NCBI RefSeq assembly: GCF_014805625.2 | Contig: NW_023998414.1 | Span: forward strand, 20,589,590 to 20,653,589 | DNA: 64,000 nucleotides | Origin: Glossina fuscipes | Taxonomy: Eukaryota; Arthropoda; Insecta; Diptera; Glossinidae | Direction: 5' to 3' | Part shown: piece by piece, positions 14,776 through 27,300 of the stretch | Layout of the letters: each line of letters starts with the position of its first letter | Numbering within the stretch: position 1 is the stretch's first letter | Translations under genes and position numbers: made by a program | The notes under the pieces: generated by a model | Database searches by the model: none | Told to the model about the DNA's origin: nothing | The model's input: only the letters and a program-made list of their open reading frames with translations

Positions 14776-15644
14776 TCTAACACCGCTTGTGGTACCGGGC
14801 ATATTAAGTTTGCACAAATGTACATAACACCTAGGAGGACGGAAGGCGGACTCAGCATTTATTATATCAACGGATTGAGAATCATTTTCTGAATCGATTT
14901 AAGGTTGCTTGTCTATCTGATGCCTGTCCATGTATTCTCTCTTCAACTTGGGTAATGCAAATGTTGAAAATATTTTGATCAAATCTGGTACACTAACGTC
15001 TTATGACACAAGGCCATGTTCTGCTTTAAATAGATTAGATTCCACCATTTTTGTGTAGCCTATGAGAGAAATTGCAATTTACAAAATTTCTCGAACAAAA
15101 TCACTAAGCAAAAATATTTCAGTATTCTATCTGAATGCATTAATTTTTTGAACTCTTTCCCCCTACAAACATTTCTAGGAAAATGCAAAAAAATTTCAAT
15201 TTTAAAAAATTGGTCCATGACACTTATTTAACATAAAACTTGTCTTCATCACCTATAGAGCGTATAGATTTATTTGCTTGGACTGCAGTCCATTTAAGTA
15301 TTTTTATGAAAATAAAGCCATGGAAAAAATATTTTTCACAGTTTAGGGTGAAAATTATTTAATCAATTTTACCACATTTTACACCACGTAGATCAATTTT
15401 TTCTAGGCGAGTCAATAAGAATTCTCATAAAAAAAATTTATGACGAAAATTGGTCGATAATAGTAGTTTGAGAGAAAAATTTATGATTAATTAACAAATA
15501 AAAATTACGTCGGCATGTTTTTTGGATACTAGAACCGACAAGAGAGTTCCCAGCTTTTTTATATAAATAAAGAATTGCTCTAAGCAACTTGTATGGTATT
15601 TATTTGATCGGCCTTGCCCGACTTTAATATTTTTACTTGTTTTT
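14776..15644 (+). mobile_element. DINE-1-like (Helentron-type) non-autonomous element, long copy
   Basis: It begins with CTAACACCGCTTGTGG and CATATTAAGTTTGCACAAAT, has the inner TTGCTTGTCTATCTGATGCC block, and ends CGGCCTTGCCCGACTTTAAT then TTTTTACTTGTTTTT. Drosophila DINE-1/INE-1 shows the same architecture: a TATACCC...GAGGGTAT start, GTTTGCAACGC, a CCATGTCCGTCTGTC block, and a 3' hairpin of CGGC/GCCG type before CTTGTTTT. Classification is by remembered layout and not by alignment. Confidence 0.55.
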
Positions 15645-16333
15645 AATTATATATAATGAACTTTCACTGAGTGCTCAAGTAATTTTTCTTTTCTACTCTT
15701 TGCTTTTAATATCATTTCGCTTTCTTTTTAAGATAAGATGCAATATTTTTTTTTTTCATTCACAGCCAATCACGTTAATCGATTTTTATTCAAATTTTAC
15801 AGCCATTTAAACAAAACCATAAAAACGAAAAGGGCATTATTTAACATTTTTATTAAGTAAAAATTAAACTTGAACTGAGAAGAGATCTTAAATTCAGTCG
15901 AACTAATAAATAAGAAAACCATTCCCGCCGTGAACGTGAATCGAAACCAGTGTTATGAACATATCAGCAAACCGATTCAAAACAATTTTATCTTGACCTT
16001 CCAGAGAAATGAAATCTATTTCTCATTGATATCGTTACATAGGGTAAGTCAATTATAAAAATCAAAGAATTTTCAGTAATATCTCGACCTCGTTCAGTAA
16101 CTCACCTATTTTATTGTCTATACAACATATATAGTAAGCAGTAGCTTTTACTAAACTTATATGGTGGATGTTCTCTTTTCATGAGAGTCAACCAGTTGCA
16201 ATATATATAGTTAGTGTCAAAAATATTGTTGATTTCAGGCGTACTAGATTAAGAATCGTACCTGTTTTTTTCCGAACTCCTTCCGGGTTTTGGAATATTT
16301 CAAGTTTGAAATAATAAATGATTTTTCAAAAGA
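15645..16333. other. Non-coding AT-rich stretch
   Basis: No gene or element recognised between two DINE-1-like copies. Confidence 0.65.
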
Positions 16334-16560
16334 ACCATTGGTGGCACGAGGATATATTAAGTTTGTGCGGATGAATGCTACATTCAGGAAGACTTGTGAT
16401 AGACCCACCTTTTATATGAGCTTGTCTGTCCGTCTGTCAGTTTGATTTCTTGCGTCCAAAGTACAGACCACAGACCACAATTAAGGAGATACATTGATGA
16501 AATTTGACTGGTGTATTTTGGCCGAAGGATTTACTGAGAATGATTCGGATCAGCGTCACT
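16334..16560 (+). mobile_element. DINE-1-like element, 5' part
   Basis: It has the 5' signature GGTGGCACGAGGATATATTAAG then TTTGTGCGGATGAATGC, followed by CTTGTCTGTCCGTCTGTCAG at about 16422. The 3' end is not identifiable, and its border with the sequence after 16560 is uncertain. Confidence 0.5.
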
Positions 16561-18589
16561 GTAAGCTATTACGTGATTTTGAATAGTTGTATCGTGCATA
16601 TGCATTGAAATACATGCTGCTACATCCTGCGCACGTCTTGAAGCTCTAGCTTTATTCCATATATATATCTTGATATTGTCGTCAAGGAAATTATGGAAAA
16701 ACAAATTGTATGGGTACATATTTCGCTTATAATAAACTAACGAAACAGAAAGCTTTTGGATACGAAAATGCTTTTTACAAATTCATAAAATTTCCTGAAA
16801 ATCCATAATATTCCCAAAGAGTTTCTTGTGCTTTCTTCGGTCCTCTTACCTCGTTCGTCATCATGACTTTGTCTAAGATATAACTTCTCTTCCCCATCAT
16901 TGCATGCTTCGAATTTTATTTTGCATGTGTTTTTTTTTTGACGAGTATGGAAATTCAAACCAAATTCAGTATCAAATGCTTTTCTGTAGATCTACTCATT
17001 AACAAATGATTGGTTGCTTCTCTCATATTTCTCCACACATAGGCTATATATTTTACGAAAATCGAAATCAGGACTCAAATATTTTTGACCAAGAGTATAA
17101 CGAGCTCAGGTGTATTTGACTTAGACCATTTTCACAACTAACACAAAATGAATTCCGTATAATAATGTTGAAGCTACAAACACTATTTACAGGTTCCTTT
17201 TTTGATAATTTCGTAAAAATTACATTGAATTAAATTAGTTTCATATAATGTGATATAAATAAACTCATCTTTTTTAAATTTTGACTTAGACACCTTTCAT
17301 AATTATGGGCACATTGGGCAGAGTATACTTTTTAATGTTACTTATCTCGTTGCATTTTTTTAAGCAACATAGCATTTCTTATTAGACCCTTGATTGAGAA
17401 TGTGTCTAGATTTTTATTGACTTTATCACCCAGCTTCATAATGTTTCATAATCAAATCAAGGTCATCTCGTCATTATTGTCAGTTACTGATAGAGAAATT
17501 TATAGTCGGCAGGCTGATAAAATACTGTGAGGAATCAAAGTCTCTCGTTTTGGCCTCAACGGTTCTCCGTCTCTGAGGTAAGCACTAAAGTAAGGTAGGC
17601 TAAGAGAATTAGAATTAGAGTAAGTTAGGCTAAGAGTGTTAGAGTAAATTAGGCTAGAGTAAATTAGGCGAAGAGAGTTAGAATTATAGTAAAGAGAAGT
17701 TTGATTGGAGAGGGACCAGAAGAAGTTGAGAATAATTAGCTTAAGCCGAAGATCAGAATAAATTAGGGAGGAGTAGAGTTGGTCGCAGGGTGAGTTAAAG
17801 AGTGGACGTTTTGATCTAGTTGGTGCGGTTACGGGTCTTTGAATCAAGAACATGAATTTATATTTGAAGTAAAACAAAGAAAACTCAACTTCAGGAAAAG
17901 ATTATAATAAGCAAAGTCATTGTGAATAAATAGAAATGTAAGATAAATCTTAAACATGAATTTATATTAATAAAAACTCGTTTATGGATGGGATTACAAC
18001 GATATTTAATATAAAGAACGAAACAAAGAAGTGTCTTGTAAAGTACAACCTGGAGCCGCTGAGTAACCCCAGCAACAGGTCTTGGGCAAAAAAAGTTCTG
18101 CCAACAATCATAGAGAGATTTTTTTTATAAAGTCAAAAGAAAAAAAAAAATGCTTGATTTCCGTGAAAATGATTGAAATATCTACGATTTGCTTATTTAA
18201 TTATGAACACAAAATTTAGGTCGCATGTATTCGCGCAATTAAATCTACCCGAGATGCACTCCCCCAATACAATTCAAGTATAACAAATTCTTGAGCTAAC
18301 ACACCAGTAAAGTGTTGACAGTCACATATGCTATGATTTGGATAGTATCTGGCAATCTTTGAACGATACGCGGCAAAATTTCATAACATTCTGCATAGTT
18401 AGTTTACACCTTACAATGGCTTCATTGTCTTTGTTTTTGTTATTATCAATACAACAATTGGAGAATCTGAATTTCATCTGTTGGCAGGAGAATCTAAATT
18501 TCATCTGTTTGGTGAGAAAAAGTACCGTTCACAACCAGCAGTGACTTGATAGATGTTGCGGCCACTCTTGATTGTCAACAGAATTTCGG
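16561..18589. other. Non-coding stretch containing a minisatellite and a possible LTR remnant
   Basis: Bases 17527-18090 start TGTGAGGAATC and include the minisatellite, two AATAAA signals and a GC-richer CCTGGAGCCGCTGAGTAACC block. The outline could be an old LTR with its leader, but there is no second LTR and no protein domain. Confidence 0.4.
17587..17697. repeat. Imperfect minisatellite (AGTAAATTAGGCTAAGAG-like units)
   Basis: At least four units of about 15 to 30 bp, each built on AGTAA(A/G)TTAGGCTAAGAG plus TTAGAATT. The minus strand is open for 125 codons across it (17877-17500), encoding a Ser/Leu/Tyr/Asn-rich repeat. I regard that frame as a by-product of the repeat. Confidence 0.7.
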
Positions 18590-19113
18590 TGATTTACTTG
18601 ACTTGGAGCATATGAACTTGAATCATATGGACATCGATGAGGCTGAACGGTCTGATCACCCGCACAATGCACAAAATAGTTTTGGAAAAACGTAAAATGA
18701 GATTGCATGAGATAGCTGACACCTTAAAGCTATCAAGAAGCAGTGTGTTTACTGGTTGGTACAAACATTTACCCATGAGAAAGGTGTGTTCGTGTGTGGG
18801 TGCCGCCTTCGAGCACTTTAAACGAAATAGAAAGAATTTTTATCGTTCGATATATGACCATGGATGAATATATGAAATCATCATTACACTCCAGGGTCAA
18901 ATCGGCCATCTGCCGAATTGATATTAATCGGCGAAAGCCATCCAAAGCGACCGAAAAGCAAAAGGCGACTGCGAAGACTGTGGCGGCCGTATTTTAAGAT
19001 ATCCATCGTAGAATCAACTATTTTCAAAGGGGACAAAGTGTCAATAGCGAATGCTATGTAGCATTATAAGTATGTTTGAATGGCGAAATTGCAAATACCG
19101 GCACATTAGACTG
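18590..19113 (+). pseudogene. Broken mariner transposase
   Basis: Pieces in different plus-strand frames line up in order with a mariner transposase. DIDEAERSDHPHNA (about 18631) is followed after a frame change by HKIVLEKRKMRLHEIADTLK, the second helix-turn-helix, from about 18669. Then come LPMRKVCS, RYMTMDE (first catalytic Asp plus the conserved Glu) at about 18852, and an AAVF-stop-DIHRRI stretch and QRGQSVNSECYVAL to about 19080. There are stops and at least two frameshifts. The part with the other catalytic Asp residues is not recognisable. Inactive. The frame changes are left as they are; no repaired protein is implied. Confidence 0.75.
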
Positions 19114-20172
19114 GAGACATATTGAGTGTTGCGATAGATTTAATCTTAACGACGATATGCAAGGCGACCGTATAGGACCGCTCTTCAATTATTTTCCTTC
19201 TCAACTGCTGCCCTTCAAATGGCTCCTTTAAAGAGTATCTTCATACGCAATAAAAGAAGAAAAAAAGTTCAATTAATCCGTTTTGAAAATTTTATTATTG
19301 ATCTTTTCTTTCTATATAATAAGTGACCTGTATTTTTCATATTTCAAATTTTGAGAACTCCTTGAAGAAAGAAGATGAAAAGAATGCTCATCTTAAGCTG
19401 TTTTGCTTTATATTTTGCTTTAATATTTTCTTTTCGAATATTTCATTCATTTTTTTTTTAAACGTCTTTATGAAGGCAACGGTGAAATTCTTTTGCTTGC
19501 CTTTACTCTTTTTTACTTTTGTTTTGTTTCTTTTTAATTTAATTATAAACGAAAATTTTTTAAATATCTTCCATCTGACGTTATAGTGCCAATAACAAAA
19601 GCTATATTACAAACGCATATTTGTCATTACTTTAAAGCTACATTGTTGACAATTAGCGATTTAAGTATTTCTTTGGAATGCTTTTGATAAATCTCAGCTG
19701 TTTTTCATTTTGTAACATAATACACATTGTAATCCTTTGCATCCTTATAGTCGGCGTTTCTTAAATTTTTTAAATTTGTTTTCTTGTCAACAATCAAAAT
19801 TCTACAGATTATTGATTTAATATTTCGAAAGTAGAAATCGAAAGGAATTAAGTAAGTGGAAGCATGGCAAACTCTGTAGACCAATTTTCTATAAAATTGT
19901 ATGAGATTGCAAAGATTTGCTCAGCCCGAAAAAGAATGGAGTCTTTACGCGTAATAAGCATTCCCCGTGAGAAATCATAGTATCCGCTAACAACTGGTTT
20001 GAGAATCTCTGCTATAAACGTCTCTTTATTTTGTGCTGAAGTGAGGTTTATTGAAATTTGAGTTAGATAGAGAGAGAGTTATGCAGCTTTGAAGTGGTTT
20101 CTTTTAATTAAAAATAGAGAAGAAAATTTATCTCTATAAGTAAATATATATGTAAAAATAATAATCATTTAT

Positions 20173-20210
<38 letters not shown>

Positions 20211-20223
20211 ATGCAATAATATA

Positions 20224-20355
20224 TCTGCCCGAATGGTCGAATAGGCAAAAAGGATCAGTTTCGACTAATAATTCATTCATTGTGGGTTCAAATCTCAAAT
20301 GCGGTAGAGTTTTGAATGAAAGCTGATGTGCTCTCGAATCTTACCCTTTTTTTAT
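20224..20355 (+). mobile_element. tRNA-derived SINE, head with a different body
   Basis: The plus strand begins TCTGCCCGAATGGTCGAATA and carries GGGTTCAAATCTCAAATGCG then GTAGAGTTTT, the same head and head-body junction as the copy at 20708. The downstream part differs and ends near a T7 run, which could be a pol III stop. It is either a second subfamily or a copy truncated by pol III termination. Confidence 0.6.
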
Positions 20356-20707
20356 AGTCAGTTAAAGTTCTCTAACAATTTTAAGAATTGTGTAGTATTA
20401 CTCAGCATAAAAGAAGAGAAAGAAATTTAGGACTGTAGGTATATTACGTCAGTGTGTTCACATTACCACGTGAGCACGCGGTATGTGCTTGAAGATAGGA
20501 CAAACGTTCGGTACATACCCTAAGTTATAAGGTACTATGTGCTTCACACGTTTTAGAAGTGAAGTCGTGCATACTGCGCTGCACGGAGTATATAATCTAT
20601 TAAGGTTCAAAGGGCAGAAGTCGTATACACTCGATTATCATGCATTAACGCAACTAAGTAATTTATGTTTATATATTTTTTTAAATTTATATATGCAAGT
20701 ATGTACT

Positions 20708-20874
20708 TTATTATTGTTATAATTATTAATTTAGCCAGGGATTCAATTCTAAGACAAAAGTCTTAAAGCATTAGCCCTAGCACTAAGACTATGGGCTTTA
20801 TTAAAAACTCTAGCGCATTTGAGATTCGAACCCACGACCATTGAATTGTCTGTCTACTCGGCCACTCAGGCAGA
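20708..20874 (-). mobile_element. tRNA-derived SINE, full copy (reference for this family)
   Basis: On the minus strand the element starts TCTGCCTGAGTGGCCGAGTA, with an A box like that of tRNA-Leu/Ser (TGGCCGAGTAG), then a B box GGTTCGAATCT (rc of 20821-20832). A body of about 85 nt follows (TAGAGTTTTTAATAAAGCCC, then GCTTTAAGACTTTTGTCTTA, then a CCTGGCTAAATTAAT end), and then a loose TAA/TAT-rich tail. This order, pol III boxes, unrelated body and simple tail, defines a tRNA-derived SINE. It is not a functional tRNA, because no acceptor stem can close. Confidence 0.75.
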
Positions 20875-21438
20875 TAAGTACTTTATAATTAGAATATTTA
20901 AGAATATTCTTTTAGTAGAACATAGTCGTAAATATTAAAGTTATTATGTCATACATAACTTAGATTAGATGATGAAGCCAAGATTCATTCTCTTGATATA
21001 TCAATCGTATTCTATATATCGATAAAACGTTTGCATTTAAGATCATCATAGCTTATATTGTTCGTTTGTGGAGCACTTTGAGAAAATGTGAAATCGGTAG
21101 TGAATACAGTTGATGATACAGTTGAAACAGAGCGACCGATATACTTCAAATGTGAATGTTTTGTTAGTTGGCAATGTCAACTTATTAAGAAGCGAATAGG
21201 AATGATTACAGCCATTTTCGTTTCTTTCCGATCGTATGTCAAAATTATCCGCTAAGATCACAGGCAATATAAGTTGTTGAGATGTCACGAAAGAAAGTAG
21301 AAGTTAGAGCGACTAGCATAGGAACGAACGGACACAGACCCTTGATAATACAATTTCACACTGTCAAGGTTATTTTATAGGACGCAACAATAAAAACAAC
21401 TTTTTTAATAGAAGAATCGGAGAATTTATTTATTAGAC

Positions 21439-21808
21439 CGTACGAATAATGAATAATTATTGATGTAAGACGAGTTGACTAAGTATTTAGGAAACCGATT
21501 GAGTTATCACCCGGAATATTATTGAATAATTGATAGTAGTAAGAGATGTGCTAGAAGCAGTTGATCGCGAAAATATTACATGCCTTAGAATGATTAGTGA
21601 ATTATATATGAATATATGCTTATGTGTATAAAATGGTGAATTGTAGAATTGAAGCTGTGCACATCCTAAGCAGATATGAATTTATTAAGAAATGTATATA
21701 GAGTATGTATATAAGATAGTCGTGTAAGTCATAGGGACCCGTAAAGCCCAATGATATAAATTTAAATTATTATAAATCAATCCTAGCCATTAACCCATTA
21801 TTCGTACG
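21439..21808. mobile_element. Candidate MITE with 13-bp inverted ends
   Basis: CGTACGAATAATG at 21439-21451 has its exact reverse complement at 21796-21808, 344 bp apart, with weaker similarity continuing inwards. Length and ends fit a small non-autonomous DNA element. No convincing target-site duplication is seen. Confidence 0.35.
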
Positions 21809-22485
21809 ATTTTAACGTCAAATATCAAATGCACATAAAAACTTTACAACTTTACAATAAGATGAGAATTTTACTTCATAGCAAGTCACGTAATGGATAT
21901 AGAAGCTGTAAAGAGTTAAGCAAAGATTCGATTTTAAAAATGAATTGAAGATTTCTTTCTTGCTTCAATTAATCGTACAGGAATCGTGTTCAAATATTTG
22001 AAAATTAATTTAACTAAACATTTAATTTGGTTTAGTGTTTTCGTTACATCGATAATCGCTTATAAGCATACCACTGAAATGTATTGACCAAAGCAGCTAA
22101 TCACTGTCAAATGCAGGCTACCATATAATAACATATAATGCGATTAATTACAAAGAATCAGCATCAAGACGATTTCTCTTGCCAGAGTCAGCATGCATGT
22201 AACGCAAAGATGTAACAGCATCGATTCCATTTCACACAAGTTAACCATTACTATTAGTGTATTAGTGTATTGCATGCGTATAATGGTGGTTGTAAATAAT
22301 TGAAGAAATTAGTTAAACACGCCCGAGGCTTTTTCATACGAATTAATCATCGACCTTATAGCTGAGAAGAAAACAAAAGCATAATCATACAGAAAAACGA
22401 AAGCATTGAAGCAAAAAAAAGACGGCAAGAAAGAAGCGAAGAAAAACAAAAGGATAATATTTTGATAAATATTTGTACAAACTTT

Positions 22486-22521
<36 letters not shown>

Positions 22522-23010
22522 TTATCGTAACGAAAATCGAAGTATAATGACAATGATCGATTTGCTAATATCTGTCAATGTTTGCGTTAATTCGGAACAT
22601 GCATTGGCTTGTGTGCGTGTAGGAGTAACTTGTTCATACAGCTGTTGCGATACATGTTGTTTAATGTCAATTAACTGCCACAACAATAATTATAACAACA
22701 ACAACACTAACATAAAAATACAGGATACTTATTGTTTCTGTGAAAAAAAAAAAAAATAAATAAATAAAAAAAAATAAAATAAAATAAAATCCAATACACA
22801 AGCAGTCAACTACGCAGCCAGTATATTTTTGTGTATACAACAAATTGCATTTGTATTTGTACAGAGATTGCAAAACGATTAAGAGATAGAACAAAAGCAA
22901 CAACAATGGCAATTAGCTTGAAAGAAACAAATAAACCTCATCAAGAATAGCATTATGCGGGAAGATTACCAAACGTTTTGCGTTACACGAGGTATAAAGT
23001 GAAAGATACA

Positions 23011-23067
23011 TGAATGACTGAATGAATGAATGAATGAATGAATGGATGAAGGAATGAATGAATGAAG
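23011..23067. repeat. (GAAT)n tetranucleotide repeat
   Basis: TGAA/GAAT units with three small interruptions (GACT, GGAT, AAGG). Confidence 0.9.
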
Positions 23068-24137
23068 TATGGGAGGAAAATGACTAACCATAGCACACGA
23101 AATTACCCCTACGGCTGATAAAAATTAAGTCATTAGTTAACTTTACGAAGCAATAGATTTGATAAAGAGAAATGGGGGCAAAATAAAAAATGAAAAGCAT
23201 AAAGAAACTGAAGACTCCACCAGCGAGTACAAAATAAATTGCCAAACGTTTATTTTGAGATTAACCGCGATTAGAATGAAACTTTACTCTGAATGACTAC
23301 CAAAATAAATTACAAAAAAAAAAAAAAAAAAAACAAACAAATTGTATATATATATATATATACAAAAACAAAAACAAAACAAAAAAAAAAAGTCGAAAAC
23401 TTTGAGAACATAACAAATGTTACAATACAACGTCGTTGCACCTCATTCCACTTTGCCTTAGCTGCCTGACAGTTTACAAATATGAGTTTCTAACAGAAAT
23501 GTTTTGTGCTAAATACAGCCAACAAATGCGAGAATAATCGGCGTGGATTAAAACTTTCATTAAATGTTACCGTTTCAGGAAAGAAATAATTTGATAAGTT
23601 AAACTTAATTTACTCAAGACTTTATTTCACATTTCATACCAAGAAAAACAACAACAACAACAACAAAAAAAAAAGAAAAGAAAACATCATCAATGGGATA
23701 TTTTTGAAATACGGGGCATTATTTATTTGTATGGCATAAAGCATTTGTTGAAGAATTAGTTCAATATTAGTAGACTTGCGCACTCTCTTGTTAATAAACA
23801 ACTTTAGCTTAATTTAAATTAATTTGATAGATTTCTCTTGACAATGAATCGTAGAAGTGTGTCTTTATCCGTGTGCAGAAAAGAAAGAATTTGCAAAATC
23901 ACCACCTTTCTTTTTTGGACACCACCGAAGAATTTATAGAGATTTTTCCTTCTATTCTTTGCTGTGATATCCTGAAGCACTCATCACAGACGCTTATAAA
24001 ACGTAAATGTACATCAAAGCATTAACTGCTTTGCACTTGCAAGCACGATAGGAGGATGATTAGATTAACGAACATATATAAACAGCTAGGACTCGCAATA
24101 CTAAACTGCATACACAATATAGGATCTATGTTACTTA

Positions 24138-24331
24138 CTTATTATCATTATTATTATTATTATTATTAAATAATTTACCCAGAGAATAAATTCTAAGAGA
24201 TAAAGTCTTAAAGCACTAGCATCTAAAGGCTTTCCGGCTTTTTATAAAAAACTCCATCGCACTTGAGATTCGAACCCACGATCATTGGAGTTGCTAGTCG
24301 AGACTCTTGCTTACCCGACCACACAGACGGA
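24138..24331 (-). mobile_element. tRNA-derived SINE, second full copy with (TAA)n tail
   Basis: Same family as the copy at 20708. The head has TGTGGTCGGGTAAG as a diverged A box and a perfect shared B box, GGTTCGAATCTC (rc of 24265-24276). The body shares GAGTTTTTTATAAA, GCTTTAAGACTTTATCTCTT and AGAATTTATTCTCTGGGTAA. The 3' end is a clear run of TAA units. The head is about 15 nt longer than in the first copy, between the A and B boxes. Confidence 0.75.
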
Positions 24332-27300
24332 TTAATATGATACTTATTTCTGATGATAACATTGGCATATATTGCATATACTTCAACGAGGAACACTTCC
24401 TAAACAATCAGTCAAAGTAAGCCAAAAAACATTTTCAGATTACTGTCGTACTGAAATGTCGTACTCTGTTTGAAGCTCGTGACGGTCTGCTTCTTGTTTT
24501 TGCCACACGATTTTATCCTTAACGCAATGTGGACCTATCCTCATATCAATGTCGATATCTATCTCTTACTCACACCTACACTGCGTTTATGTTAAAAACA
24601 GTGAAATATTTTTAGAAGCTCAGCTAAAGGCACTTCTAAAAGATATTATTATCATATTTTATATTAATAAAGGGCCATATGTTGTAAATTTTTGAAGACA
24701 GTGTTTTAAAGAGCTCAAGTTTTCATACGAGCAGCGTACTGCGTTCATTTTAAACCTAATCCGCATACGGTGAGGCTCATTTAAACTTTAAACATCAAAT
24801 TTTCATATGGCATTTCCTAAAATATTTTTTTGTTTGCGCTTCAATTGAAATTAACAATTAAAACAATTAAAAAAGTACGTTTGTACATTTGATGACAATC
24901 AGAATGTTATGTTTATCTCTTTTCGCAAAATGCGTATTACTATTATACTACGATGTTTCTCATCATCTCATATCCAAGAACGAATCTCATATCTTGGACA
25001 GGAAGAACCCAATCGAGGACAAAAATTAAAACAATAAATATTTTCTTACCAAGCTTCCAAGCTTTATTTTTATGTTTAATTCAAAATGGACTGAGCGTCA
25101 AATTTATGTGTGTATATAGTCTGTTTGTTTAAATTATTAAGAAAAACACAAACATGTTTTAATTATTTCCGTGATTCTCACAAAAAACTAAAAGGTACGC
25201 CATGGAGCGATTTGTTACAAGATCAATACTGATTATATAGGAAATTTTTAAATTTCCCGTTCATCCATGAAATCCATGAATATTCATCTCAGATTTTGAT
25301 TAAGCGTCGCCTAAAGTCACGGATAGCAAGTCTTTTCAAAATATTGTGCACTCTGCTTCCAATATCATGAGCGTTGAAAATCGAAGATATTCAGTTACCT
25401 TAGAGTAAGTGCTTATGCCCAAGCACGCGATTGATCATGTCACGGTGAAAGAAAAGTGTTCCTCAATGTAGGCGTTTCAGTCGAAGACGACATTGAACCC
25501 GTATCCTAAAAAGTAAGAAATTGCTTTCGTCTTGTACACCCCACCATGTTCACTTCAAAATAGATTATGGAAATTCTTATTGTTGCAGTAAAGTACTCAT
25601 TCTCTTACTTTTGGAAAAACAGAGCTATTCTCATTTTACCTTATAGTCTGGACCGATTTAATTCATTCTTAATTCTTAAACTTTCCGCCTAATTTGAAGC
25701 CTAATATCTTTATGTTTACGACCGCAAGGATGTTTATCACAGACATTGAACATAGAGACCCATATACAGACTGGTGGACCTACTTAAATCACAAATTAGA
25801 CTTTCATGCTAATCAAGAATATATACATAGCTTAGTGGATCGCCCAAGTTTCCTTCTAGGTGATACAATCCGTTTGATAAACCTTGTCTTACGGTGGTGG
25901 GTATAAGAACTCGGCCTACAGGAAAGAGAGTGTCGTGAAGTAAAATGCAAAACTTTCTAATGACTTTCAAAGCACTTTTCACGCAAAGTTTAATGCAAAG
26001 CCCAACTTGCCCTTCTACATTACTATCAATTCGTTTTGAAAATATTGCCATACAAAGGCAAAAACAGCCTCACTGCTTATGCTCAAAGAGTGTTGCATTG
26101 ATTTACTTGATCACGTTCAGAAGCTGCTTGTGCAGAAATTACACGAAGTGCTTAGCAGAGGCACTAATCGTATTGCGGAAATGTTTTTTTGGTCAGGTAA
26201 CATGAAGAGAAACCTTAAAAATCAGAATCAAATGTGACGAATCGGTGAAAAGAAAAGAAAAAAAAAAAAGGAGAGACTATTTTGCCAAAGCATTTATTCT
26301 AATCCTCCCTCAAGTGTAAAAAAAAAAAAGTAAAAAAATATGCAACGTTTCGGTGAAAGCTGTTGTTTGATTATTGTCTTTGATTCTTTGATTAAATGGA
26401 CATTTGGTAGCTCGATACAAACAACGTGTAGTTACAAGTGTTTCCATTTACATGTAGAGCGCGAGCGGGAAAAACTATTGCTATGTCCGTGCATATGCAA
26501 TATTTTCTGCAGGCACATGGCATCAAACCATTTAAATAATAAAAATGTGCTTCAAACTCATTCAACGTCACTTCATACACCATCTGAATACCAATGAGAG
26601 CGATGAAGAGTATTATGCAAAATTATCTCAACATTCACAGGCGATTAAATAAATTATCACTGACAATTGTCAAAAAAAAAAAGAAAATTAATCACGTCGT
26701 TAAACGTCGACGGACTCCCTTCTCTGATGCTTATTGTAATCCTTCGTAGAATTCGTGCATTAATTGCTTCAAAAGCGTGACTTGTTCAATGATAAAATGG
26801 AACCTTGCGCTTTACGAAAAACAATCGTGAACTAATTTCTTAATCTGACCAAGCAAACAGAGCTCGTCCGATTAGCAAAGTGATTTGCATTATCCTAATT
26901 GCAGAGTATTCCGTCCTTCGAACATAAGTTCAGAGAATATTTGCGCCGAAATTTCAGTTCTCGCAAAGACGTTCTCGGGAAGCAGTCTTTATTAATCCAA
27001 ATTGTACAGAAATTTTCCGTAATCGTCTAATTTTTCCAAAAAAATCAAACATTGATGCATTTTTCGGACGTAACTCAATCTCGAGGCTTTTGTGAACATT
27101 TCCATCCAAGCAGCATGACGGAAAAGATGGATATATGCGAGCCAATCTGTCAGGATATGACTCTTACAATTGAACTCTTCTTGTCTTGAGCAAATCTGTT
27201 GCTTATAAACCTCCAAAACGGGTAACGAACGTCCTTCTAAGGTTTTTCTTCATCCTTACCTTTCATTTTTGTTCTTTACAATGGGACTTTTGTGTAATCC

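Larger units (their letters stand above)
19114..24137. other. Non-coding stretch around SINE copies
   Basis: Besides the SINEs at 20224 and 20708 and the possible MITE, no gene is seen. Bases 22130-22370 are less repetitive and carry several ATTA/TAATTA-type motifs, so they are a candidate regulatory block only. Confidence 0.55.

Noticed and set aside
20821..20874. tRNA-like segment with A and B boxes on the minus strand
   Set aside because: No acceptor stem closes and the same head recurs with a common body at other sites, so it is a SINE head and not a tRNA gene.
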